This document shows positions 27,489 to 37,271 of a stretch of DNA of 64,000 nucleotides, piece by piece; position 1 is the first letter of the stretch, and every line of letters begins with the position of its first letter. A program made the position numbers and the translations under genes. Origin of the DNA: Dyella sp. 2HG41-7 (lineage in GTDB: Bacteria > Pseudomonadota > Gammaproteobacteria > Xanthomonadales > Rhodanobacteraceae); the NCBI RefSeq assembly GCF_021390675.1, contig NZ_JAJEJV010000004.1:2790001-2854000 (forward strand), in the 5' to 3' direction. The notes below the pieces were generated by a model. The model was not told where the DNA came from, searched no databases, and saw only the letters and a list, made by a program, of their open reading frames with translations.

Positions 27489-28621
27489 GTTACTCTCCCG
27501 CAACGGCTTTCCAGCACCTGCGCATAGGCCTGCGCCCATTGACGCCCCACGGCCGCAAACGACAACGACGCATCGAAGTGTGCACGGATCTGCTTGCACG
27601 TCGGTCGATTTCTGGTCACGGAAATCAACGCTTCGGATAACTTCTCCGCATCGCCGCGTGGCCACAGACGACCAATGCGCCCGTTACCCGTCAATGCGCG
27701 GAACGAGGGAATATCCGTCACCACGGGCGGAAGACCGCACGCCATCGCTTCCAACAACGCATAGCCGCAACTCTCCGAACGACTGGCGGACACAAAGACG
27801 TCCGCCGCGCGCATCAACGATTCCACCCGCGCATGGTTCACCTTGCCAAGCAGATGCACGCGGCCTTGCAATTGCGGATCACGATCAATCCGTCGCTGCA
27901 CCCGGTCTAGCAGCGCACCACTTCCGAACGCACACCACAAACGCATGCCGGGCATGCGCGTGGCCGCTCTGGCGACACCATCCAAGACCACTAGCGGGTC
28001 CTTGCCCACATTCAGATGACCTACCCAAAGCACGCACGGATCACCATAGAGCCCGGTCTCCGCGCGCGCCAGCGCACGGCTTCCTGGCGTAAAACGACTG
28101 CTGGACTCCGGTATCGCAAACACGCTTGTTTGCGCTTTGAACATGCCCGCACGTGTAAACGGCCTAGCGAGATCCGGCGCCGTGAACGCCACCGCTGAGG
28201 CGCAGCTGTACCAGCTTCGCCATTGATTCCGCTGCCACCAAGGCGATGGCCGGTCGGCGTGATCCTGAAGCACAATGGGAAGCTCGGGCAGATACCGCGA
28301 TACCGCCGATGCCTCCTCCGCAAACCCCAAGCCGTGCACATGCAAAACATCCGGCTCGATCTCATTGATGTATTCGGCAAGCCGATGTCCTTTTTCGGCA
28401 GCCGTCTCCGACGAGCGAACATCCACCAAGTGGTAATTGATCCCGTCCCGTGTCAGCCGTTCGCTGCTCGCGCCGGCCTGAATGACCGACACGCGCATGC
28501 CGGCGCTTGCGACGGCCTCGGCGATATCCCCCAGCGACGGCCATTGCTCCAGCACCTCGGCCAGTGCGAGATCGCTCGGTGCAGGAAAGAAATTCACCTG
28601 TGCGATATGCAATGCCGGCAT
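27485..28621 (-). CDS. Family 4-type (GT-B) glycosyltransferase
   Basis: 378 residues. The N-terminal half contains MRVSVIQAGASSERL and IEPDVLHVHGLGFA; the C-terminal half has CVLWVGHLNVGKDPLVVLDGVA, GRVHLLGKV and ADVFVSASRSESCGYALLEAMACGLPPVVTDI, the usual GT4 donor-site region. The stop is embedded in the GTGA that starts the next glycosyltransferase, and only 4 bp separate its start from the preceding radical SAM gene. The two glycosyltransferases therefore probably add sugars in sequence to one acceptor. Confidence 0.85.
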   Translation of the reverse strand: MPALHIAQVNFFPAPSDLALAEVLEQWPSLGDIAEAVASAGMRVSVIQAGASSERLTRDGINYHLVDVRSSETAAEKGHRLAEYINEIEPDVLHVHGLGFAEEASAVSRYLPELPIVLQDHADRPSPWWQRNQWRSWYSCASAVAFTAPDLARPFTRAGMFKAQTSVFAIPESSSRFTPGSRALARAETGLYGDPCVLWVGHLNVGKDPLVVLDGVARAATRMPGMRLWCAFGSGALLDRVQRRIDRDPQLQGRVHLLGKVNHARVESLMRAADVFVSASRSESCGYALLEAMACGLPPVVTDIPSFRALTGNGRIGRLWPRGDAEKLSEALISVTRNRPTCKQIRAHFDASLSFAAVGRQWAQAYAQVLESRCGRVT

Positions 28622-28625
28622 CGCG

Positions 28626-30140
28626 TTACAAGCCCGATACCTGAGGCATACGCAATTTGACGAGACGATCCGCCAGTTTCAGCTCCCACGGACGATCATA
28701 CCGACGATAGCGATAACGCCACGACGCGGCAGTGCTTAACGCGCGTTTCGCCCACGGCGGCGAGCGCATATCCTGCGCGGTAGGAAAACGGCAGCGCAAC
28801 ACCGTCACAAAATCCTGGATCCGTTGGCGAAGTTTGTCGGTGAGCCATGGCGCATCGGCATGACAGGCGTAATCGACCCAGCGTTGCTGTGTCCATTCCT
28901 CCGGCGTTTTGGGAAAGATCACCGGTTCGCCATGTACATCGAGCAGCGGCGACGACAGATGCTTGCCGCGATCCTTCTCGTGTCGGCTGCTATCGGGCAA
29001 AGGCGTATAGATATAGACGATGATTTCCGAAGCGGGATTAATCCGCTTCAGTTCGCGAATAAATTCGAACGTACGCTCCGTTTCCTCTTCCGTGTTTTCC
29101 GGCGGCGCCACCATAAAGGAAAGTTCGGGCACCACACCGTGACGCCGACACAGCTCGGCCACCTCCAATGTCTGATTCGGCCGCGTGCCCTTTCGAATTT
29201 CCTTCAACATTTGTCCGCTGGGCGACTCCGCGCCGATGTAGGCCATGCGCAATCGGCTTTTGCGCACCAACTTCCACGACGATTCGGACAGCTTCAGCAG
29301 CGCGTCCGACCGGGCGTAACACCACCATGGCAACTCCAGCCGCGCCATCACCTCCAGCAGCGGAATCATGTCTTCTTCGCGGTCGAAGAAGTTATGGTCG
29401 AAAAACTGAATCGAGTCCGCGCCAAGCTGATATTTCAGATAGCCGAGATCTCGCTCGAGTTGCGCCGCTGCGGGTAACGCCGTCGCGCCGCCGAACATCG
29501 CCGCCACGCCGCAAAAGGTGCATCGAAAGCGACATCCGATGGCTGCCTGATGGGCCGCCGTTCGCTTACCGAGAAACGTGCGCGCCAAGTAACGCCGCGG
29601 GTCACCCAGCTTGTCGTAGTTCAGCACGGAGGCTGTCGGGTGAAACGCAATACGTCGGTTCGGGTTATGCACGATCTCGCCGTCGCGTTTCCACGACAAT
29701 CCGGCGATGGTTTCCAACGGCCGCGCCGAATATCCGCCAAGCGCGGCCACCAATTCAGGCATGCTGTCTTCGCCCTGCCCGCGTATCGCGACATCGACAT
29801 ACGGCGCAGTTAGCGCGACATCCGTATACAACGTCGGAAAGTAGCCGCCCCATACAATCGGCATACGTGGAAAGTGTTCACGTATGGTTTGAGATACCGC
29901 AATCGCCGGCGCCATCTGCGGTCCGCCCATCACGCTGATGCCCACGGCATCGAACGTCTGCCGACGCAAGGCATTCAAGGTTTCGGCGACGACATCGCGA
30001 TCCACATTGCCGTCGATAATCTGGCTGGTTCCCGTTTTATCCAGCGCGGCCGATACATGCAGCAGCGATAGCGGAAACCTCGCGCTGGAGCGCGACGTGA
30101 TCGTGGGATTGATCAGCAGCGTATTAGGCGTACGGCTCAT
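28626..30140 (-). CDS. B12-binding-type radical SAM protein (second)
   Basis: 504 residues. The cobalamin-binding domain (about 1-140) shows NPTITSRSSARFPLSLLHVSAAL, FDAVGISVMGGPQMAPAI and IVWGGYFPTLY. The radical SAM cluster is Cys203, Cys207, Cys210 in IGCRFRCTFC. Later motifs include RMAYIGAESPSGQMLKEIRKG and EIIVYIYTPLPDS, typical of BchE/hopanoid-type class B enzymes. It is unrelated in detail to the first radical SAM protein, although equal in length. It sits between a methyltransferase and two glycosyltransferases. Reaction unknown; methylation of an unactivated carbon is the commonest for the family. Confidence 0.85.
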   Translation of the reverse strand: MSRTPNTLLINPTITSRSSARFPLSLLHVSAALDKTGTSQIIDGNVDRDVVAETLNALRRQTFDAVGISVMGGPQMAPAIAVSQTIREHFPRMPIVWGGYFPTLYTDVALTAPYVDVAIRGQGEDSMPELVAALGGYSARPLETIAGLSWKRDGEIVHNPNRRIAFHPTASVLNYDKLGDPRRYLARTFLGKRTAAHQAAIGCRFRCTFCGVAAMFGGATALPAAAQLERDLGYLKYQLGADSIQFFDHNFFDREEDMIPLLEVMARLELPWWCYARSDALLKLSESSWKLVRKSRLRMAYIGAESPSGQMLKEIRKGTRPNQTLEVAELCRRHGVVPELSFMVAPPENTEEETERTFEFIRELKRINPASEIIVYIYTPLPDSSRHEKDRGKHLSSPLLDVHGEPVIFPKTPEEWTQQRWVDYACHADAPWLTDKLRQRIQDFVTVLRCRFPTAQDMRSPPWAKRALSTAASWRYRYRRYDRPWELKLADRLVKLRMPQVSGL

Positions 30141-30162
30141 GGTGTGAATCGCAGAAAGTAGT

Positions 30163-30861
30163 TCAAGGCATCCGCCTCAGTCGAAAAACCAAGGCGACAG
30201 GAACCTCCAACGCCGCCTGATCGAAGCGCGCACCGTCGGGAATATCCGCCGGGTCGAGCATCGGCTCCAAAACATCCTCAATGGAAAGACGCAGCGCCGC
30301 GCACGCCGCGTGCCAATGGCTATAGAGATGCGCCGTATGGCGTACCGCGTAGCGATGACCACCGGCCTTGAAGTCGCGCAACCAGCCCAGCGCGTGACCG
30401 ATCGGATGCACATCGCTGCATAAAATCGTGCCGCCAGGACGCGTGACGCGACGCAGTTCGCTCAACGCCTGGTGCAGATTCTCCAGATGCCCCACCACCA
30501 GACCGCACACGGACGTATCTGCGTAAGCGTCCAACACTGGAAGCGCCATCAGACTGCCTTGCATCCATGCGACGTGTACGCCATCCGGATGCGCGCCAAT
30601 CTCGCTACGCGCACGCGCCAACATCGCCTCGGACAGATCGATTCCCGTACCACGCGTAGCGCCCCGCCGCAGCATCTGCAACATATAGCGACCGCTTCCG
30701 CATCCAGCATCGAGCACGGATTGACCTTGCATGGTCGTCGGCATCAACGACAACATCGCGCGTTGCTCCGCCAGCATCACGGGATTGTGCGCATGCGCCG
30801 GATAGTTCGGCGCCCACAACGCATAAGCCTCGCTGGGCTCCAGAATCGGCACGCGCGTCAT
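30163..30861 (-). CDS. SAM-dependent methyltransferase (class I)
   Basis: 232 residues. The SAM-binding motif I is SVLDAGCGSGRYMLQML (about 50-66), followed by GIDLSEAMLARAR and the post-motif LVVGHLENLHQALSELRRVTRPGGTILCSD. The pattern is that of UbiE/Methyltransf_11-type small-molecule methyltransferases. The ATG at 30861 overlaps the preceding stop (ATGA), linking it to the amidohydrolase gene. Substrate unknown. Confidence 0.85.
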   Translation of the reverse strand: MTRVPILEPSEAYALWAPNYPAHAHNPVMLAEQRAMLSLMPTTMQGQSVLDAGCGSGRYMLQMLRRGATRGTGIDLSEAMLARARSEIGAHPDGVHVAWMQGSLMALPVLDAYADTSVCGLVVGHLENLHQALSELRRVTRPGGTILCSDVHPIGHALGWLRDFKAGGHRYAVRHTAHLYSHWHAACAALRLSIEDVLEPMLDPADIPDGARFDQAALEVPVALVFRLRRMP

Positions 30862-32093
30862 ACGCAATACCTCGCCTCTGCGGTAACCGATTCGCTGTTT
30901 CGTTCGGGCTCGAATACAGATTCCAAACCAGGCTCAAGCGCCATCAACGCAGGATCGGCCAACGCACGATCCAGCAATTTCGGTTTTCCGTCCAACCACA
31001 CGCGCACGGTGTCGATGCCAGCGAATGCAAACCATTCTTCAAAATCTAGATCGGCGATACGCGGAACGCCATCCCTCACTACAGCGCGAATTTGACTGCG
31101 TTCGATGCCGACCAGATTGCTCGCCGCCTCGCCGCCACGATCTTCGACGATCACCAGGTCCGCCGGCGCTCCGGGCAGAAGATCGCCGCGCCACGACAAG
31201 CGAAGAATGCGCGCCGCGTGCGTCGTCGCCAGAGCAAGCAACTGTTTGGATGACAACTCGGAAAGACGATCGGCTTCGCGCAACTCTTCCAACATATCGC
31301 GCGCGCCGCTCAGTCGTGAATCGGTGCCCAACGCGAGCCTCCCGGCCGCATACAGCCGACGCGGATCGAGCGTGGCGCCGAGCAAGGCGCGATTGCTGCG
31401 AGGACACCACACCACGGCGGCGCCACGCGCGAGAATGCGATCGATATCCTGCTCCCGCAATCCCACGCCGTGAATCAACACGCTGTTTGGACCCAGGCAT
31501 CCCAACTCATGCAGCGCCTCCAATTCGGCTTGCGCAGCGGCGTCGGTTCCTTCGGCCAGATGAATAAACCAAGGCCATTCGTCTGGTGTAGCGGCGAAAC
31601 TCGCGCGCGCAGGCGGGCCGTATTCGGGCCATCCAAGCGCATAACTCCAACCGTAGTCGCGCAGCACGGCGACCGGAAAATCCATCGCGTCGAGCGCGGG
31701 ATGCCACGGATCGTGATGCGCCACGCAGGTCGTGCCGGCGAGCAGATTTTTCAACGCGCCATGGCGATAGCGCAGCGCCTTGGGCACCTGCAAAGCTTCC
31801 ACTACGCCGGGCGTATCGAAGTGCGCCTGAAACGCGCAAATCCATGCGTAGCTGCTCGGGAACGGCTCCGCCGCAGGCAGCGGCGGCACCGCATTGATAT
31901 GCAGATGCTCGTGTGCGTTGATCAGCCCTGGGAACACACAATGATCGCGTAGGTCCACGCGATACGCCCTGGCCCGAGCACTCGGCGCGATGCACCCTGC
32001 CCGGATCGGCAAGGGCGCGCGCAATACGCATTCGGGCGTCACCGATACCGCGCCGTGAATGCTGATATCCATCGCTGCGTCAGGCGGGTACAT
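30858..32093 (-). CDS. Amidohydrolase-superfamily protein (TRZ/ATZ type)
   Basis: 411 residues. Metal-site features are the HEHLH motif at residues 61-65 (FPGLINAHEHLHIN), a Gln/His-rich region near TTCVAHHDPWH, IHLAEGTD, VLIHGVGL and the C-terminal LALGTDSRLSG with the metal Asp. The family includes chlorohydrolases, guanine deaminase and cytosine/adenosine deaminases, so a deamination or hydrolysis is likely. An amidohydrolase inside a radical SAM / methyltransferase / glycosyltransferase operon is unusual. Start at 32093, 3 bp after the previous stop; a second ATG at 32072 is possible. Confidence 0.8.
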   Translation of the reverse strand: MYPPDAAMDISIHGAVSVTPECVLRAPLPIRAGCIAPSARARAYRVDLRDHCVFPGLINAHEHLHINAVPPLPAAEPFPSSYAWICAFQAHFDTPGVVEALQVPKALRYRHGALKNLLAGTTCVAHHDPWHPALDAMDFPVAVLRDYGWSYALGWPEYGPPARASFAATPDEWPWFIHLAEGTDAAAQAELEALHELGCLGPNSVLIHGVGLREQDIDRILARGAAVVWCPRSNRALLGATLDPRRLYAAGRLALGTDSRLSGARDMLEELREADRLSELSSKQLLALATTHAARILRLSWRGDLLPGAPADLVIVEDRGGEAASNLVGIERSQIRAVVRDGVPRIADLDFEEWFAFAGIDTVRVWLDGKPKLLDRALADPALMALEPGLESVFEPERNSESVTAEARYCV

Positions 32094-32096
32094 AGA

Positions 32097-32948
32097 TCAG
32101 CGCCGCCGCATGATCATCAGAAAATGATCGCCCATGTCGCGAAAAAATGGCAGGCCGTCGAAGCGGTCGTCCAGCCTGCCCAAGCGATCGCACCATGTGC
32201 GATGACGGCGGTAGTACTCCACGAGATAGGGCGGCGGCATAAACAAGCTCAGCGCGCGGTAGCTTTCCAACGTAAAGTGATCGTTGAACGCGCGATAGAA
32301 CTCGCGCGGAAAGTAGTAGTACGTCCAAATGGTGTGGCGATTCATGCCCACGGCCGTCGCGCCGCGCTTCGCACGCACACTCGCGCGTTTGAAGCGTCCT
32401 CGAAATCCGTAGTGCGCCAATTCCCACGGACACAGGCGGCCCATGACGGAGAAAACCAATTTACCGCCCGGTCGAAGCAGACGCATGCATTCGGCTGCGA
32501 CGCTACGTAGATCCGGCGCGCAATTGAGCGGACCGAAATTCGAATAGATGCCGTCGAATCGTCCCTCCAGTTGCGCGAGCTGATGGACGCCGACATGCGC
32601 CGTGGTCACCCGATCATCCAGGCCGGTCGATGACGCACGAGCACGCGTGCGCGCCACCATCTGCGGCGACCAGTCGCTCGCCACCACACGATAACCGCGG
32701 CGACCAAACTCGATGGCGTCGATACCTGTACCGCATCCGAGGTCGAGCAGCGCTGCCCCCTTCGACACTTCACGAGATACCGCGTCCCACATCGCCAGCC
32801 GCATCCGTTGGATCAAATCGTTGTTGCCGCGTGGGCCATCGTAATCGGCCGCGACGCTGTCGAACGCGGCCTGTGTCTGAAGCAATTGAGCATCGCTCAA
32901 TGCCGCGGCGGTGTCGCCTTCGAACTTGCGATTCGTCGATCCTTTCAC
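32097..32948 (-). CDS. SAM-dependent methyltransferase (class I)
   Basis: 283 residues from a GTG at 32948, chosen for the GGAG six bases upstream; longer in-frame starts up to 33011 lack a site. Motif I is ALLDLGCGTGIDAIEFGRRGYRVVASD and a later motif is LLRPGGKLVFSVMG. The C-terminal 80 residues (HTIWTYYYFPREFYRAF, PPPYLVEYYRRHRTWCDRL) resemble methyltransferases of natural-product clusters. It is the first gene of the tailoring block and follows Wzz after a 152-bp gap, which may hold a promoter. Confidence 0.85.
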   Translation of the reverse strand: MKGSTNRKFEGDTAAALSDAQLLQTQAAFDSVAADYDGPRGNNDLIQRMRLAMWDAVSREVSKGAALLDLGCGTGIDAIEFGRRGYRVVASDWSPQMVARTRARASSTGLDDRVTTAHVGVHQLAQLEGRFDGIYSNFGPLNCAPDLRSVAAECMRLLRPGGKLVFSVMGRLCPWELAHYGFRGRFKRASVRAKRGATAVGMNRHTIWTYYYFPREFYRAFNDHFTLESYRALSLFMPPPYLVEYYRRHRTWCDRLGRLDDRFDGLPFFRDMGDHFLMIMRRR

Positions 32949-33100
32949 TTCACTCTCCGTCACACCGGAAGGCGGCATACGCTGGCATCGGAAAAAGGGG
33001 CCGGGAGACAACCCGCAACGGATCGGTCCATCCTTATCGGCTCAATCGGTAAGTGCCTGCGCGTGCCGCTTTGGTTGCGTAAAGCGAAGCCAAAATGCCC

Positions 33101-33922
33101 TTACGGACGACTCCCTCCACGGCGCGCAGCGTTTCTCGCCACGGCGGCAAACGCGCCCAACAGCAACCCAACAAGAAGACCGATGCCCCACATCAAAACC
33201 GGGTTGGGAAACGCCTGGTGATCCGGCACGTAAATAGGCCACATCAACGATGTCTCGTACGTGTAATTGGCGCTGAGGCGCGCGGCCAGATCGCTGCGTG
33301 TTTCCTGGAGCTTGTGAATCTCCTCGTCCTTGCGCGCCAGCGCGCTCTCGATTAGCGCCGTATCGGCGCCGGCGCCTTTGCCTGTGGACTGCTGCAACTG
33401 ATCGCGCGACGACATCGCGTTCTGCAAATCGGACTGCACCTCATCCAACCGCTTATGCGCCAGTTTCAACGGCGCCGCCTCGACACCTTGATGTACGGCG
33501 CGCAGCTGCTCCACGGTCGCTTGCGCGAACTGTTGCGCTTGTTGCGGCGTCAGGCCTCTCACGCTGAGTTTGATCAGCGGGCCGGCATAAGGCAGCGGCT
33601 CCAGCTTCAGGCTCTTGCGGAACAGCCGTGCTTCGGGCGTATCGGGCGAATAGCCCATACGCTTCATCACGTCATTCTGAAATGGCACCAACTGCAAACG
33701 TTCGAGTACGCGCGCAAGCGGTTCCACTTTCGGGTCCTGTCCCGGCGGCGCCAATCCCACCTGACCGATCTGTATCCACGCGGTCGCTTCCCATTGGCGT
33801 TTCGCCGTATGGATAAACGCGAACGTGACCGCCAAAACCAGCACCAGCAGCGCGACAAACCATTTCCATTCCCGCAACAGCGTCCGCCACAGATCGATCA
33901 AATAGATTTCATCCTGTTCCAT
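33101..33922 (-). CDS. Wzz-type chain-length determinant
   Basis: 273 residues, inner-membrane polysaccharide co-polymerase that sets chain length in Wzy-dependent synthesis. It has the expected layout: cytoplasmic N-terminus with DEIYLIDLWRTLLREWKW, a first membrane segment (FVALLVLVLAVTFAFI, about 22-37), a periplasmic coiled-coil domain (LDEVQSDLQNAMSSRDQLQQS, LARKDEEIHKLQETRSDL) and a second membrane segment (PVLMWGIGLLVGLLLGAFAAV) near the C-terminus. The Wzz family usually has a Pro-rich segment before the second membrane helix; YVPDHQAFPNP fits. It belongs to the leftward polysaccharide operon. Confidence 0.88.
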   Translation of the reverse strand: MEQDEIYLIDLWRTLLREWKWFVALLVLVLAVTFAFIHTAKRQWEATAWIQIGQVGLAPPGQDPKVEPLARVLERLQLVPFQNDVMKRMGYSPDTPEARLFRKSLKLEPLPYAGPLIKLSVRGLTPQQAQQFAQATVEQLRAVHQGVEAAPLKLAHKRLDEVQSDLQNAMSSRDQLQQSTGKGAGADTALIESALARKDEEIHKLQETRSDLAARLSANYTYETSLMWPIYVPDHQAFPNPVLMWGIGLLVGLLLGAFAAVARNAARRGGSRP

Positions 33923-33931
33923 GTTTTGGAC

Positions 33932-35095
33932 TCACTTAAGAGAAGGAAAGATGCCTGCCGGCACCGTATGATCCGACCGGCGCGCTTTTCGATTGGGCAA
34001 CCACGCCGCCACGACCTGCATCACCAGGCACACCGCGATAAAACCGCCGCTTGTCCAGGTGAACGCCTGTGGCGCAAAGGGCGCCATCACGCATACGTAG
34101 GAAACGCGCAGGAAAATCAATAACGCGAACAGCGAAACCGTCGAACCAAGACGTCGCACGCTCCACAACAGCAACCCGTACAACGTAAGCATCGCCGCTA
34201 CCGCGCCAAAGGGACCCAACGCCAATAGGAACGGGAAATATTCCGTCCCTACATTGATATTGGATGCATCCAGCGGAATGCCGGTGCCCGCGGTGGCGAT
34301 CGAACCGCTCATCGGCACGAGCTGATTAACCAGAAAGCTCGCATTGTGATAATGCTTGGCCAGCATCGCACCGAAGTTATAAGGTCCCGCGCTGATATAA
34401 AGCAGCAACCATTTCAGGCCTTGCGGCGCGTTGCGATACATATCGCTGAAAGGCAGTGTGACGTACTCCAACGTGCCCGAACGCAACATGCCGAGCACCG
34501 AAAAGACCGTGGCGCCGAGCACCGCAAGAAATACGATGATTTTCCAAGGCAGCGGTTTGCTCTCGTCTCTGCGCAGCGCGATCACCAAGGCGGACGAAAA
34601 CAGCGATGCAAAGATGCGATTTCGGTCGATCACCAAAATGGGAAACAACAGTCCCGTCGCAATCAATACATAGCGCAATAAACGACTTCCCGCACAAAGC
34701 ATCCCGATCGGGCAAAGCACCCAGCACATATCGGAAATATGCCGAATATGTTCATGCCCGCCTTCCATCGACGCATACAGCGTGGGATTGACCAGCAAGG
34801 GAACGGGAAACAGAACCAGATCGAGCAGGCAGAACACCGCGATACCCGCAGCGAGCGCCAATGCCACAAAGGCTTCGCGGGTTCCGACATAGTCGCGCAT
34901 GCGAAAAGCCTTGACGCGTGGAAGGCGTATGCCACATAGCCCATCGAATACCACAAAAAGAAACGCCACCATGATGAGCAATAGCAGCCCTTCTTCATAT
35001 CCCTGCGGCAAGTCGTAGGTAAGCAACGTCAACCCGCAGGCGATCAGCATCGGCAGACTCAGATATACCGACGGCAGCCGCAGCATCCACCTCAT
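33932..35095 (-). CDS. O-antigen/exopolysaccharide polymerase (Wzy-like)
   Basis: A 387-residue integral membrane protein with about ten hydrophobic segments (PSVYLSLPMLIACGLTLLTY, LLLLIMVAFLFVVFDGL, AFVALALAAGIAVFCLLDLVLF and others). There is a large loop around residues 235-290 (DMYRNAPQGLKWLLLYISAGPYNFG, NASFLVNQLVPMSG). Wzy proteins are recognised by topology rather than sequence. The placement between Wzz and a glycosyltransferase in a Wzx-containing operon makes polymerase the best call. The ATG at 35095 overlaps the glycosyltransferase stop (ATGA). Confidence 0.75.
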   Translation of the reverse strand: MRWMLRLPSVYLSLPMLIACGLTLLTYDLPQGYEEGLLLLIMVAFLFVVFDGLCGIRLPRVKAFRMRDYVGTREAFVALALAAGIAVFCLLDLVLFPVPLLVNPTLYASMEGGHEHIRHISDMCWVLCPIGMLCAGSRLLRYVLIATGLLFPILVIDRNRIFASLFSSALVIALRRDESKPLPWKIIVFLAVLGATVFSVLGMLRSGTLEYVTLPFSDMYRNAPQGLKWLLLYISAGPYNFGAMLAKHYHNASFLVNQLVPMSGSIATAGTGIPLDASNINVGTEYFPFLLALGPFGAVAAMLTLYGLLLWSVRRLGSTVSLFALLIFLRVSYVCVMAPFAPQAFTWTSGGFIAVCLVMQVVAAWLPNRKARRSDHTVPAGIFPSLK

Positions 35096-36018
35096 ACTTC
35101 CCTCACCACCGTGTGCGAGGCGGAAGGTTTGATTTTGGAAACCAACAGCAAGGATGCGTAAGCCAGCAGATGAAACGCCAACGCCCCTGCCCGTCGCTGC
35201 AAGAACGAAATCTTCGCGGCGATAAAGTGTGATTGTGCCCAAAGCAGAGTTCGGTACGGCTCGCTAAACAGCGCGATTCGGCGGATCGCTACCTGCCTGG
35301 ACTCGGTGAGGTTGAGAATGCGCGTTGCGCGGTGCCGCGTCCGACTCATATTGGTGTCGTGAATACGGTAGGCACAGACGCTGACGTCGACAAAGCCGAC
35401 CGCATCGTGGGCAGCAAGACGAAGAAAGAAATCCCAATCGTCAATGCACAATCCCTCATTCCATCCGGCGACGGTATCGAGCGCCCGTTTCCTCAGCAAT
35501 GCAACCGGTCCGCCTACCGCCCACTGACTGATCACCGCATGACGAATGCCGTCGTCCGAGCGATAGAGATCTTTGTCGGCATGATGCAGATCGCGCATGC
35601 CGCTGTCGTGCAGCCTTCGGCCATCCTGGTCCACCACCACCGAGTCGCCGATCACCGCCCATTTGTTCGGATGCGCCATCAAATAGCGAACCTGCTCGTC
35701 GAGTCCGCCAGGCAGCAGATAATCGTCGCTGGCGCCCAGGCGCAGAAATGCGCCACGCGCGCGCGCCGCCAACTCGTTCAACGTCGCCGCGACGCCACGG
35801 TTGTCCCGGCGCACGTATTCGACAGGTATCTCGTCGCCATGACGATCGATCCAGGTGGCGATGCGCTCCGCCGTCCCGTCGGTGGAACCGTCATCGATGA
35901 TGACGATCTCTTTGTTCGGATAGGGTTCTTCCAGCACGCTGTCCAGGCACCGCTCGATAAAGCGTTCATGATTGAACGCGGGAATCAATACGGAAACCAA
36001 TGGTGTTTCGCCTATCAC
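35092..36018 (-). CDS. Family 2 (GT-A) glycosyltransferase
   Basis: 308 residues from a GTG at 36018 overlapping the flippase stop (GTGA). The N-terminal GT2 fold shows TPLVSVLIPAFNHERFIERCL, EIVIIDDGSTDGTAERI (nucleotide binding) and AFLRLGASDDYLLPGGL with the Asp-Asp metal motif; WNEGLCIDDWDFFLRLA carries the downstream acidic site. The C-terminus ends in a hydrophobic segment. It builds the repeat unit on the cytoplasmic side of the membrane. Confidence 0.88.
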   Translation of the reverse strand: MIGETPLVSVLIPAFNHERFIERCLDSVLEEPYPNKEIVIIDDGSTDGTAERIATWIDRHGDEIPVEYVRRDNRGVAATLNELAARARGAFLRLGASDDYLLPGGLDEQVRYLMAHPNKWAVIGDSVVVDQDGRRLHDSGMRDLHHADKDLYRSDDGIRHAVISQWAVGGPVALLRKRALDTVAGWNEGLCIDDWDFFLRLAAHDAVGFVDVSVCAYRIHDTNMSRTRHRATRILNLTESRQVAIRRIALFSEPYRTLLWAQSHFIAAKISFLQRRAGALAFHLLAYASLLLVSKIKPSASHTVVREV

Positions 36019-37271
36019 CGCTCTACTCCCCTCAGATAGCGCCGTGCGACCACCACGTTGAACGTCAGATACAAAAGATAGTTGACCGCGAACGCGTACA
36101 TCGCGCCGATCAGGCCGAAGTAAGCCGTAAATACGTACACGAGAGCCACGTAGCTGATCGCGAATACGCATTCGGAGGCGACAAATAGTCTCGTCATCGC
36201 CTTGGCGAGCATTAGGTAGGAAAGTATGAACGAGGCGATTTTCAGCACGTCGCCGATCAGCTGCGGCGCGTACAAGGCTTTTGCCTCGTAAAAATTCGCC
36301 GAGAACAAGACGCGAGTTACCAGACTCCGCTGCGCATAGACCACCGCGGCCAACGCGGCGACAACCGGGAGCACGATGCGATAGGCTTTTTGAAGCTCCG
36401 CAACCAGCGATGCGCGGTCGTGCGTCGAAGCCAGTTTGGGCAGATAGTAGATATTGATCGCTGACGTCGCGAACAGCAGATACGCGTCCGACACTTTGCT
36501 CACGGCCTGCCAATAGCCGACTTGCTGCCAACCGAATTGTCCCGCCAGATGGTCGCGCACGCCGATGCCGACCAGCGGCGGCAACAGCGCCGAAACCAAG
36601 GTCATCACGGAAAAGGCCGCCAACCGCGACACCATCTCGCGGTCGTAGCGCGCGCGAAACATCACCGGCAAGAAATAACCGCTGCGTTTGAGCGCCGGAA
36701 AACCGACCACCAGCAGCGCCAGCTGACCGACGATCAAGGCGAGCAACGCGCCATAGAGCTGAAACGCGCGGGCAAGCAGCACGACCGCGACGATACTTCC
36801 CATCGACCCGACGACTTGCACCAAAGCCAACCGGCGCACGTCCATAAAACCGTTGATCACCGCCAACCCGTAGTTCGCCAACGCGATACCAAGCTGAGCC
36901 ACCGCCAACACCTGGATCACGCCTTGATAGCGCAGATCCCCCATCAGCCACTGCGTAATCGGGCGATTGAAAATAAGCGTGACCACGCACATGGCGCACG
37001 ACGCACACACGGCGTACCACAACGCTGCGGAAAGCAGACGCGCAAGCTTCGCCGTATCGTGCCGATACTCGGCTACATATTTCACGACGCCCGTGCCGAT
37101 GCCGCCACCCGCAAGCACCGCAAGCAACGACATCAGGCTCATAAACTGCCCCATTTTGCCGACGCCTTCGGGGCCAGCAAACCACGCCACCAACTTGATC
37201 ACCACCAGCGCAGCGAGCAGCCGTGCGCCGGTTGCGATCACGGAATACGTACTGGCGCGCACCACATTCAT
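36015..37271 (-). CDS. Lipid-linked oligosaccharide flippase (Wzx/WzxE-like)
   Basis: A 418-residue protein with 12 predicted membrane segments, starting [22 protein letters not shown] at 37271. The pattern [24 protein letters not shown] and [14 protein letters not shown] is close to WzxE/RfbX-type flippases that move undecaprenyl-linked units across the inner membrane. It overlaps the aminotransferase stop by ATGA and the next glycosyltransferase by GTGA, so it is embedded in the operon. Confidence 0.88.
   Translation of the reverse strand: MNVVRASTYSVIATGARLLAALVVIKLVAWFAGPEGVGKMGQFMSLMSLLAVLAGGGIGTGVVKYVAEYRHDTAKLARLLSAALWYAVCASCAMCVVTLIFNRPITQWLMGDLRYQGVIQVLAVAQLGIALANYGLAVINGFMDVRRLALVQVVGSMGSIVAVVLLARAFQLYGALLALIVGQLALLVVGFPALKRSGYFLPVMFRARYDREMVSRLAAFSVMTLVSALLPPLVGIGVRDHLAGQFGWQQVGYWQAVSKVSDAYLLFATSAINIYYLPKLASTHDRASLVAELQKAYRIVLPVVAALAAVVYAQRSLVTRVLFSANFYEAKALYAPQLIGDVLKIASFILSYLMLAKAMTRLFVASECVFAISYVALVYVFTAYFGLIGAMYAFAVNYLLYLTFNVVVARRYLRGVER

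Noticed and set aside
36019-37185. Long N-terminal extension of the GT2 gene across the flippase
   Set aside because: The flippase on the same strand in another frame is clearly real, and the GTG at 36018 gives a normal GT2 start with a GTGA overlap.
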